Positions 1 through 6,820 of a DNA stretch of 64,000 bases are shown one piece after another. Every line of letters begins with the position of its first letter. Positions within the stretch are counted from its first letter, which is position 1. Source of the DNA: UBA6016 sp041915365 (GTDB lineage Bacteria; Campylobacterota; Campylobacteria; Campylobacterales; UBA6016); assembly GCA_041915365.1 (NCBI GenBank), contig JAYSBP010000005.1, forward strand, positions 1 through 64,000. The letters run 5' to 3'. Position numbers and translations under genes: made by a program. The notes beneath the pieces are model-generated. The model made no database searches, had not been told where the DNA came from, and saw only the letters and a program-made list of their open reading frames with translations.

Positions 1-781
1 CTTTTTGTTGATGATTTTGACGATGCTTGTGATACTTGGCGGTATAAAGTCAATAGGGAAGTTTACCTCTTTTCTTGTCCCTTTCATGATAGTTTTTTAT
101 GTCGGCGCCGCACTAATCGTGCTTACGATGAATGTGGAAAAACTCCCTTCCGCTTTTGCTCTTATATTTGAGGGTGCGTTTAGCGGTACTGCCGCCACTG
201 GCGGTTTCCTTGGAGCTACCATAGCGGCAGCTATGAGATACGGTATGGCAAGGGGTATATTCTCCAATGAATCAGGGCTCGGTTCCGCTCCGATAGCGGG
301 TGCGGCGGCTAGGACAAAAGATCCAGTAAAACAAGCCCTCGTCGGTATGACGCAGACTTTTATAGATACGCTTGTCGTGTGTACGATGACTGCTCTCATT
401 ATACTTACCGCACCGGCTTGGAAAGAGGGTGTATCTGCGGCGGAGCTTACAAGTGTTAGTTTTGCATACACTTTGGGCGATTTTGGCGGGATGATAGTTA
501 CTATCGCAATAGCTCTTTTTGCCTATTCGACAATCATCGGCTGGAGTTTTTATGGCGAGAAGGCGTGCGAGTTTTTGTTTGGTGAACGCTCGGTCAAGGT
601 GTATCGCATATTTTTCTCATCGCTCGTGCTAGTCGGAGCCATAAGTACCCTTGAGGCCGTATGGAACTTCTCGGATGCCGCCAATGCCTTGATGGCGATA
701 CCGAACTTAATAGCTCTCGTGCTCCTCTCAAAAGTCGTAAGAGATGAGACTGCTAGGTATTTTAGAGAGAACAAAATATGA
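1..781 (+). CDS. AGCS-family Na+:alanine/glycine symporter (3' part)
   Basis: The 5' end lies outside the window, and the visible ~259 residues are the C-terminal half of an alanine or glycine:cation symporter (AlsT/DagA type) that moves small amino acids inward with Na+ at the inner membrane. The family hallmark is the conserved stretch SNESGLGSAPIAGAAA followed by a hydrophobic segment containing FIDTLVVCTMTAL. About six membrane segments are visible. The stop codon overlaps the ATG of the next gene (ATGA), so the two are probably cotranslated. The family call is firm; the exact substrate is not readable from the sequence. Confidence 0.93.
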   Translation, partial: FLLMILTMLVILGGIKSIGKFTSFLVPFMIVFYVGAALIVLTMNVEKLPSAFALIFEGAFSGTAATGGFLGATIAAAMRYGMARGIFSNESGLGSAPIAGAAARTKDPVKQALVGMTQTFIDTLVVCTMTALIILTAPAWKEGVSAAELTSVSFAYTLGDFGGMIVTIAIALFAYSTIIGWSFYGEKACEFLFGERSVKVYRIFFSSLVLVGAISTLEAVWNFSDAANALMAIPNLIALVLLSKVVRDETARYFRENKI

Positions 782-1272
782 GATTTTTTGCCCTTTATTT
801 CACATTTTTTTGCTTTGCATTTTCGTATGTTTTTAAAGGTAGCCCTACGGCGGCGGCGCAGTTTGCCGTTGATATGCTGTTTTCGTATTTCGTATTTACT
901 AGTGCGTTTACGATGTCTGTCGTGATTTTACTTTTTTTAGCTCTCAAAAAAGGGCTTAGATTTGCCGCTGTTTCACCATTTTTTGGAGGGCTTTTCGCCG
1001 GTGCGGCAGGATTGTTTTTTGCGACGCTTCTCGCCAATAGGGTAGTTTTGCTTCTTGGCTCTTATCTGCTGGGCGAAGCGCTAAAAAATTCAGACATATA
1101 CGCCGCAGGAATCGGGGTTTTGTTTTTGGTGTTCGGTTATTTTGTATTTAGGCCGTTTAACTTTGATTTTATCGGTGCAAAAAATAGGAATTTTGAGTAC
1201 AAAAAAGAGATGGATGACGGGGCTATAGACGTCGAAGTCGTCACTGAATTTGATAGATTGGAGAAAAAATAG
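778..1272 (+). CDS. Small integral membrane protein, unknown function
   Basis: This 164-residue protein is not one I recognise. It begins with a hydrophobic segment that could be a signal anchor, then has about three more membrane segments up to residue ~125. An acidic and basic soluble tail follows, with FNFDFIGAKNRNFEYKK near its start and EVVTEFDRLEKK at the end. It overlaps the upstream symporter by four bases and abuts the downstream ArsC-like gene with no gap, so it belongs to a three-gene operon. No catalytic motif is visible. A role linked to the symporter is only a guess from position. Confidence 0.8.
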   Translation: MRFFALYFTFFCFAFSYVFKGSPTAAAQFAVDMLFSYFVFTSAFTMSVVILLFLALKKGLRFAAVSPFFGGLFAGAAGLFFATLLANRVVLLLGSYLLGEALKNSDIYAAGIGVLFLVFGYFVFRPFNFDFIGAKNRNFEYKKEMDDGAIDVEVVTEFDRLEKK

Positions 1273-1611
1273 ATGAAGATATACGGTATTCCAAATTGTG
1301 GAAGCGTCAAAAAAGCTCTTGATTATGTGAAGGCATCTGGAATTGAGTATGAATTTATCGATTTTAAGAAGCAAAAACCTACATCACAGCAAGTCGAAGC
1401 GTGGGCAAGGGCTGTGACAATGGATAAATTGTTTAATACCAAAGGGACAAAATACAAAAGCAGCGGGCTTGACTATAAGACTATGGATGTCGCACAAAAG
1501 CTATCGGCTTTGAGCGCAGAACCTACAATGATAAAACGCCCTGTGATAGAGTACAAAGGCAAGGTGATAGTCGGTTTTGACGAAGAGATGTATAAAAAAG
1601 AGTTGATATAG
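1273..1611 (+). CDS. ArsC/Spx-family thioredoxin-fold protein
   Basis: This 112-residue protein has the ArsC/Spx/YffB fold: beta-strand start MKIYGIPNCGSVKKAL, the PTSQQVEAWARAV helix region, LFNTKGTKYK, and the late MIKRPVI segment with cis-proline context. Only one cysteine (residue 9) sits in the active-site loop, as in YffB-like members, rather than a CxxC pair. It may be a glutathione- or thiol-dependent reductase, but arsenate reduction is not implied because no ars genes are nearby. It starts directly after the stop codon of the membrane-protein gene and ends just before ovoA. Confidence 0.88.
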   Translation: MKIYGIPNCGSVKKALDYVKASGIEYEFIDFKKQKPTSQQVEAWARAVTMDKLFNTKGTKYKSSGLDYKTMDVAQKLSALSAEPTMIKRPVIEYKGKVIVGFDEEMYKKELI

Positions 1612-1633
1612 CAATAAAATGCGAGGAAATTTG

Positions 1634-3724
1634 ATGCTCGGAGATTATGCGACACAAAATATTCCGTTGGGTGGCGGGAGCGTTCAGGAAAAAAGAGCGC
1701 AAGTTTTGGATTATTTTTTGAAAACTTATGAACTGTACGAAAAGCTGTTTGAGACGCTTGCAGATGACTCTGTATTTTACGAACAACCTGAGCTTTTGCG
1801 CCACCCCTTGATATTTTATTTTGGTCATACCGCCGCGTTTTACGTCAACAAATTAGTACTTGCAAAAAAAATGGAGCGGATAAATCCAAAGCTTGAGTCG
1901 ATGTTTGCGATAGGCGTTGATGAGATGAGCTGGGATGACTTAAACTGTGCAAGATACGAGTGGCCTACGATGGGTGAGGCTAGAGAGTATAGAAGAGTTG
2001 TGCGTGACGCTGTGAGTGAGCTTATCCAAAACGAGCCGCTTAGTCTTCCGATAAGTTGGAATGAGCCTTTTTGGGCGGTACTAATGGGGTGCGAACACGA
2101 GAGAATACACCTAGAGACCAGCTCTGTGCTAATAAGGCAACTTGATGCGTCAAAAGTCGTAGAACATCCACTTTTTGCCGTGTGTGACGACCTTGGGCGG
2201 GCAGTCAAAAACGAGCTTGTGCCTGTGTCCGGCGGTACAGTAGAAGTTGGCAAGCAAAGGGGTGATGAGTTTTATGGTTGGGATAATGAATATGGCCGTT
2301 TTGAGTGTGAGCTTGAGAGCTTTGAGGCCTCCAAATATCTAGTTAGCAATGCCGATTTTTTGGAGTTTGTAAATGATGGCGGATATGAAAAGCCTGAATT
2401 TTGGAGTGAAGAGGGGAGAGCGTGGCTTGAATACAAAAAGCCAAAACACCCTCCTTTTTGGGTGGCAAAAGATGGCAAATACGCTTACCGTGCAATAACA
2501 AAAGAGATGGATATGCCGCTTTTTTGGCCTGTGGATGTGAACTATCTGGAGGCAAAAGCATATTGTAATTGGCTCTCTGGCAAAAGCGGTAAGAGCTTGC
2601 GACTTCCGACAGAAGCAGAGTGGTACCGCATGGCGCAAGTGTGCGGAGCAAATAGCGAGCTTGAAAATGCAAATATAAATCTGAGTGAATACGCTAGCTC
2701 ATGCCCAGTGGATAGGCACAAGCACGGTGAACTGTATGACGTATGGGGTAATGTGTGGCAGTGGAGTGAGACGCCGATATTTGGATATGAAGGATTTGAA
2801 ACTCATCCGCTCTACGATGATTTCAGTACGCCTACTTTTGACGGCAGACATAATCTAATAAAAGGTGGCTCATTCATATCGACCGGCAACGAGACATTGC
2901 TTACATCCAGATACGCATTTCGTAGGCACTTCTTTCAGCACGCCGGATTTCGATATGTCCAAAGTGCCAACAGCCTAAAAGATGAGCTTGGTGTCTATGA
3001 AAGCGATACTGCGGTTAGTGAATATCTAGAGTTTCACTATGGAGACGAATATCTGGGCGTACCCAACTTTCCAGCTAAAATAGCCCGTATAGCCCTCTCA
3101 ATGAGTGCGGGGACGGAGCAAAAAAAAGCTCTTGACATAGGGTGTTCAGTCGGTAGGTGTAGCTTTGAGCTGTCAAGGGTGTTTGAGGATGTGACAGGCA
3201 TAGACTTCTCTGCTAGATTTGTCAAAAATGCAGTGCAGATGAGAGACGACGGCATCGTAAGATACAGGGTAAGGAGCGAGGGGGTAAGCTATCAAAACAA
3301 AGAAGCCCGCATTGACGAGCTTGGCGTGGATGATGAGTGTAGGCACAGGGTGCAGTTTTGGCAAGGGGATGCGTGTAATCTAAAAGAGCATTTTACAGGG
3401 TATGACCTCATCGTAGCGGCAAATCTGATAGATAGGCTATATGACCCGATGAAGTTTCTGGGCTCCATACACGAAAGGCTAAATGGGTGCGGGATACTCG
3501 TGCTAGCGAGCCCGTATAGCTGGGATGAGAGATTTACACCAAAAGAGAAATGGCTGTGTGACGAGAGAGGCTCCTTTGCCGTTATCTCGGATATTTTGAG
3601 CGAACATTTTGCGCTTATTGGCAAACCTTTAGATGTTGAGTTTGTCATCAGAGAGAGTGCGAGAAAATATCAGCATACCGTGTCGCAGGTGAGTGCATGG
3701 AAGAAAAAAGTAGGCAGTTTTTGA
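1634..3724 (+). CDS. ovoA: OvoA: 5-histidylcysteine sulfoxide synthase / 4-mercaptohistidine N-methyltransferase
   Basis: This enzyme couples L-cysteine to histidine with O2 at a non-heme iron to make 5-histidylcysteine sulfoxide, then methylates the thiohistidine in ovothiol A synthesis. The ~696-residue protein has the full domain order: a DinB-like domain with iron ligands H65 and H155-x3-H159-x-E161, an FGE-sulfatase-like domain (about 190-455) ending in GGSFISTGNE and FRRHFFQHAGFRY, and a C-terminal SAM methyltransferase with motif LDIGCSVGR near residue 500. An ATG 15 bases upstream exists, but GAGG sits seven bases before the ATG at 1634, so I chose that start. The last ~70 bases recur, diverged, about 0.9 kb downstream. 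Confidence 0.95.
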   Translation: MLGDYATQNIPLGGGSVQEKRAQVLDYFLKTYELYEKLFETLADDSVFYEQPELLRHPLIFYFGHTAAFYVNKLVLAKKMERINPKLESMFAIGVDEMSWDDLNCARYEWPTMGEAREYRRVVRDAVSELIQNEPLSLPISWNEPFWAVLMGCEHERIHLETSSVLIRQLDASKVVEHPLFAVCDDLGRAVKNELVPVSGGTVEVGKQRGDEFYGWDNEYGRFECELESFEASKYLVSNADFLEFVNDGGYEKPEFWSEEGRAWLEYKKPKHPPFWVAKDGKYAYRAITKEMDMPLFWPVDVNYLEAKAYCNWLSGKSGKSLRLPTEAEWYRMAQVCGANSELENANINLSEYASSCPVDRHKHGELYDVWGNVWQWSETPIFGYEGFETHPLYDDFSTPTFDGRHNLIKGGSFISTGNETLLTSRYAFRRHFFQHAGFRYVQSANSLKDELGVYESDTAVSEYLEFHYGDEYLGVPNFPAKIARIALSMSAGTEQKKALDIGCSVGRCSFELSRVFEDVTGIDFSARFVKNAVQMRDDGIVRYRVRSEGVSYQNKEARIDELGVDDECRHRVQFWQGDACNLKEHFTGYDLIVAANLIDRLYDPMKFLGSIHERLNGCGILVLASPYSWDERFTPKEKWLCDERGSFAVISDILSEHFALIGKPLDVEFVIRESARKYQHTVSQVSAWKKKVGSF

Positions 3725-3730
3725 AATTTG

Positions 3731-3749
3731 GTATATAATAACAATATAC
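3731..3749 (+). promoter_or_regulatory. Promoter with overlapping operator for brnT-brnA
   Basis: A consensus -10 TATAAT (3734-3739) is embedded in an inverted repeat GTATAT-N7-ATATAC. It lies just after the ovoA stop and 14-32 bases before brnT, with an AAGG ribosome site between. BrnA antitoxins are known to repress their own operons, so a palindrome over the -10 is a plausible operator. Binding is inferred, not shown. Confidence 0.5.
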
Positions 3750-3762
3750 AAAAAGGCTTTAA

Positions 3763-4074
3763 ATGAACTTTGATTGCTTGGATGTCGAAAAGCTGGTTGG
3801 ATTTGAGTGGGACGATGGAAATATTGACAAAAATCTCAATAAACACGGCTTGCCACACTCGCTTATTGAAGAGATATTTTTTAACGAGCCGCTTTTGGTG
3901 ACCCAAGATTTTGGGCATTCAAAAGATGAATGTAGATGTTTTGCGCTTGGACAGACTTTTGAAGGCAAATATCTGTTTGTGGTTTTTACCGTAAGGGATG
4001 ACAAAATAAGAGTAATATCTGCAAGAGTCATGAATAAAAAAGAAAGGAGTATCTATGAAAGCCAAAATCTATAA
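3763..4074 (+). CDS. brnT: BrnT-family toxin (type II toxin-antitoxin)
   Basis: This 103-residue protein matches the BrnT ribonuclease toxin pattern: FEWDDGNIDKNLNKHGL near the N-terminus, then a FALGQTFEGKYLFVVFT core and the closing RVISARVMNKKERSIYE motif with conserved Arg, Ser, Ala and Glu-Arg. BrnT is a RelE-like fold RNase that blocks translation and is neutralised by the downstream partner. The reading frame overlaps the antitoxin gene by 20 bases, typical of the module. It sits as an insertion between ovoA and a copy of the ovoA tail, suggesting lateral acquisition. Confidence 0.9.
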   Translation: MNFDCLDVEKLVGFEWDDGNIDKNLNKHGLPHSLIEEIFFNEPLLVTQDFGHSKDECRCFALGQTFEGKYLFVVFTVRDDKIRVISARVMNKKERSIYESQNL

Positions 4075-4345
4075 AGATATACCGGAATTTGAAAATGAGC
4101 AAGAGGCAAGAGAGTTTTGGGCGGCGAATGACTCGACCGAATATGTAGATTGGAGCAAAGCCAAAAAAGCCAAATTTCCAAATCTAAAGCCGACGCTAAA
4201 GACAATATCCATAAGACTCCCAGAGAGCATGATAGAAGAGCTAAAAATCAAGGCAAACGCAATGGATGTGCCATACCAGTCTTTGGCAAAAATGCTGATA
4301 GCAAGCGGGCTACATAGCCCATCGCAAAAATTATCGCTAAAATAG
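4055..4345 (+). CDS. brnA: BrnA/CopG-type antitoxin
   Basis: This 96-residue protein is the cognate antitoxin. The N-terminal part (REFWAANDSTEYVDW) is the usual toxin-binding region of CopG/BrnA-type antitoxins paired with BrnT, and residues ~48-85 form a ribbon-helix-helix DNA-binding unit (TISIRLPESMIEELKIKA, then SLAKMLIASGL). It is expected to bind the palindrome upstream of brnT. A 7-bp inverted repeat (4334-4340 with 4348-4354) overlaps its stop codon but lacks a T-tract, so termination there is uncertain. Confidence 0.88.
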   Translation: MKAKIYKDIPEFENEQEAREFWAANDSTEYVDWSKAKKAKFPNLKPTLKTISIRLPESMIEELKIKANAMDVPYQSLAKMLIASGLHSPSQKLSLK

Positions 4346-4537
4346 AATTAGCGAAAGATACGCAAGATGGCTGAAATACTTTTTAGTATCGTAGTTATTG
4401 GGTTTATCGGAGATTTACCTTATAGTGGGCTTGATGTGGGTAGGTCGTATAAAACTTCACACTAGTTTTGTCATGGTTTCGTTTGCATTTGCCGTGTTTT
4501 AAAATTGATGCGCCTTAATGATTGAATATCGGAGGCT

Positions 4538-4621
4538 CTTGATATCGAGCTTGTCATCAGAGAGAGTGCGAGAAAATATCAACATACGGTGTCGCAGGTG
4601 AGTATGTGGAAGAAGAGGTAG
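4538..4621 (+). pseudogene. Diverged second copy of the ovoA 3' end
   Basis: Reading from 4538, this stretch encodes LDIELVIRESARKYQHTVSQ followed by VSMWKKR and a TAG stop, which mirrors the last residues of the intact OvoA. Over 66 aligned bases (3638-3703 against 4547-4612) about 60 match, with one exact run of 31. Several differences are synonymous third-position changes, so the copy probably came from a separately evolved ovoA rather than a fresh duplication. An in-frame stop at 4523 shows that nothing upstream continues it. The rest of the gap (4346-4537) holds no gene I can support. Confidence 0.8.
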
Positions 4622-4645
4622 TATGTTTGTGAGTTTTAAAATTTG

Positions 4646-5569
4646 ATGCTGTTTAAATATGTGAGCGAGCCGAGCTATATTATGCAGGATGGCTATATAA
4701 GAGCTGCCCAGCTCAGTGCGCTTAACGACCCTTTTGAGGCAAATTATAGTAAAGCTGGTTTGAAAAAACTTAGTAGGGAATTGGGCGATATTTTGGATAA
4801 TGATGGGCTTATAGACTACATTGAAAAAGAAAAGTATAAGGTCGGAGTTATTAGCTTTTCCGAGAGCAAGGATGACCTTCTGATGTGGGCGCATTATGCC
4901 AATGAGCACAAAGGGGCACTCATTGGGTTTTTGAATGGATATGCAACGCCCAATGTCTTTATTGCAGATGCTATCTTATCGCTCGATAAACATAATTGTT
5001 TTATTGGAAAATGTTTGCCGGTTAGTTATAGAAAACAGCCTCTTTATAAAATAGACCCGTTTGACAGAGATTATTCCAATTTTTTATGGAGTAGAAATAG
5101 AATTTTATTTGAAATTTTCCAGCAAAAAAGTAATGAATGGATATATGAAAAAGAACACAGAGTAACTCTAAAGCTTGAACAAGCAGATAGAGTGGTCATA
5201 GATGACGTCAAAGATTATGAAAGTTGTCCTTGGTTTAAAAATATTTTCGTTGAAAGAAATATGATAGAAGGCGATTTTTTTACTTTTGACGGTGATAAAC
5301 TGTTTGTATTTTTAGAAAATATTGCCAGCGATATTGTCAGATGTGTATGTGCTCAAATTCTATCTGAATTAGCCAAGGATAATCCAAAAATACTTTATTT
5401 GTTTAACTTATCCAATCTAGGAATGGACATTTGCTCAATTGCATACGGTTGTAAAGCGGATAAGAAATCTATAAAAAACTATTCCAATATATCCATGATA
5501 ACAAGATTTGAAAAATTTAGAGCCGATAATGCTAACAACTATACATTGCGATTCGTTGAAATAAGATAG
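4646..5569 (+). CDS. DUF2971-family protein
   Basis: This ~307-residue cytoplasmic protein resembles the DUF2971 family: an early LFKYVSEPSYIMQDGYIRA, then LSALNDPFEANY, and SFSESKDDLLMWAHYANEH about residue 75, which are the recurring motifs. The biochemical function of the family is unknown; members are often scattered in accessory regions next to defence or mobile genes. The TTG codon before ATG 4646 could also serve as start. It begins 24 bases after the ovoA tail remnant and ends 12 bases before the C-S lyase gene. Base composition is more AT-rich than in its neighbours, which fits transfer. Confidence 0.75.
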   Translation: MLFKYVSEPSYIMQDGYIRAAQLSALNDPFEANYSKAGLKKLSRELGDILDNDGLIDYIEKEKYKVGVISFSESKDDLLMWAHYANEHKGALIGFLNGYATPNVFIADAILSLDKHNCFIGKCLPVSYRKQPLYKIDPFDRDYSNFLWSRNRILFEIFQQKSNEWIYEKEHRVTLKLEQADRVVIDDVKDYESCPWFKNIFVERNMIEGDFFTFDGDKLFVFLENIASDIVRCVCAQILSELAKDNPKILYLFNLSNLGMDICSIAYGCKADKKSIKNYSNISMITRFEKFRADNANNYTLRFVEIR

Positions 5570-5581
5570 TAAGTGGAATAA

Positions 5582-6736
5582 ATGAACAACAATACTCCAA
5601 TATTTGCTGACAGAAAAAACACAAACTCCCTCAAGTACGATGGGATGGAGCCATTATTTGGGCGGGGGGATTTGGAGCCTTTTTGGGTGGCGGATATGGA
5701 CTTTGAGGTGCCGCAATGCGTGAGCGAAGCGATAGCCGCAAGAGCAGGGCACAATGTCTACGGGTATCCGACGGTTGATAGTGGGTTTTATGACGCCGTA
5801 TCGATGTGGTTTGCAAAGAGATTTGTAGTAGAGGTCAAAAGCGAATGGATAGTTCCGATGACTGGCGTGGCGGCTAGTATGTTTACGGCCGTACTTGCTT
5901 TTAGCACAGAGGGTGACGGCGTAGTGGTGCAGCCTCCTGTGTACGGGCCGTTCTTTGGTGTGGTGCGAGGAGCAAATAGAAAGCTCATCGAAAATCCGCT
6001 ACTGAAGACTGAAGGCGGCTACGAGATTGATTTTGATGGATTGGAAGAGATATTTGAGCTGGAGAAGCCAAAAATACTGCTTTTTTGTTCTCCGCACAAC
6101 CCTGTCGGACGAGTGTGGAGCGCAGAGGAGCTATCGAGGCTTGCCGCTCTTTGCGTCAAATACGGTGTGTTTGTCGTATCCGACGAGATACATTTTGACC
6201 TTGTGTTCAAGACCCATACACTACTTCTTACCTTTGGGGAGCTACACGAAAGGCTTGTACTGTTATCCGCTCCGACGAAGACTTTTAATATACCAGGGCT
6301 AAATGTCTCCTATGCGCTTATCCCGTCAAAAAATAACAAAAAAATCTTTGAGCACTACGCAAGAGGGCTTCATCAGACTCTCCCGAATGTCTTTGGGATA
6401 GAGGCGCTAAAGGCGGCGTACAAAGACGGTGACGAGTGGCTAGACAATTTGAAGCCGTTATTAGAGCAAAATAAGGCGCTACTCGATGAGTTTGTATCAA
6501 AAAATGATTTTGTGAGCGGATTTTCGCCGGAGGGGACTTATCTTTATTGGCTTGATTTTTCGGCCACTGGGCTATCACAGCAAGAGCTGAGAGAGAAGTT
6601 TATCGATGTCGGTGTGGCTCTGAGCAGTGGGGATTTTTTCTTTGGCGGCCGAGAGAGCTTGTATTTTAGATTTAATTTTGCGACGCAAAAAGAGCGTGTC
6701 GAGCGAGCGCTGGAGGCGATAAAAAAAGTTTTTTGA
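5582..6736 (+). CDS. PatB/MalY-type PLP-dependent C-S lyase, candidate OvoB
   Basis: This 384-residue fold-type I PLP enzyme has the MalY/PatB signature: FWVADMDFEVP near residue 38, CSPHNPVGRVW, VSDEIHFDLVF and the PLP lysine K233 in SAPTKTFNIPG. Family members cleave C-S bonds of cystathionine, cysteine or S-conjugates. OvoA product needs exactly such a sulfoxide C-S lyase (OvoB) to release 5-thiohistidine, so its place beside ovoA suggests that role; cystathionine beta-lyase is the alternative. The genes share orientation but are split by the toxin-antitoxin module and DUF2971. Family is firm, substrate inferred. Confidence 0.88.
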   Translation: MNNNTPIFADRKNTNSLKYDGMEPLFGRGDLEPFWVADMDFEVPQCVSEAIAARAGHNVYGYPTVDSGFYDAVSMWFAKRFVVEVKSEWIVPMTGVAASMFTAVLAFSTEGDGVVVQPPVYGPFFGVVRGANRKLIENPLLKTEGGYEIDFDGLEEIFELEKPKILLFCSPHNPVGRVWSAEELSRLAALCVKYGVFVVSDEIHFDLVFKTHTLLLTFGELHERLVLLSAPTKTFNIPGLNVSYALIPSKNNKKIFEHYARGLHQTLPNVFGIEALKAAYKDGDEWLDNLKPLLEQNKALLDEFVSKNDFVSGFSPEGTYLYWLDFSATGLSQQELREKFIDVGVALSSGDFFFGGRESLYFRFNFATQKERVERALEAIKKVF

Positions 6737-6820
6737 TTTTTTTTGCGCCCCGAGCTTGGCGGCCCGGTTTGCGGAGTGTTTATGAAGATTACGTTTGAAT
6801 TATAAAAAGAGTTTGTTACA

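Noticed and set aside
1273..1611. Arsenate reductase as a specific function
   Set aside because: Only one active-site cysteine is present and no arsenic-resistance genes lie nearby, so only the family is stated.
2339..2672. Two overlapping minus-strand frames inside ovoA
   Set aside because: They lie fully inside a strongly conserved domain of OvoA on the other strand.
4367..4465. A 32-codon frame (start MAEILFSIVVIGF) between brnA and the ovoA remnant
   Set aside because: It has no ribosome site of note and no recognisable family. It could be debris of a truncated gene, so I left it as unassigned sequence.
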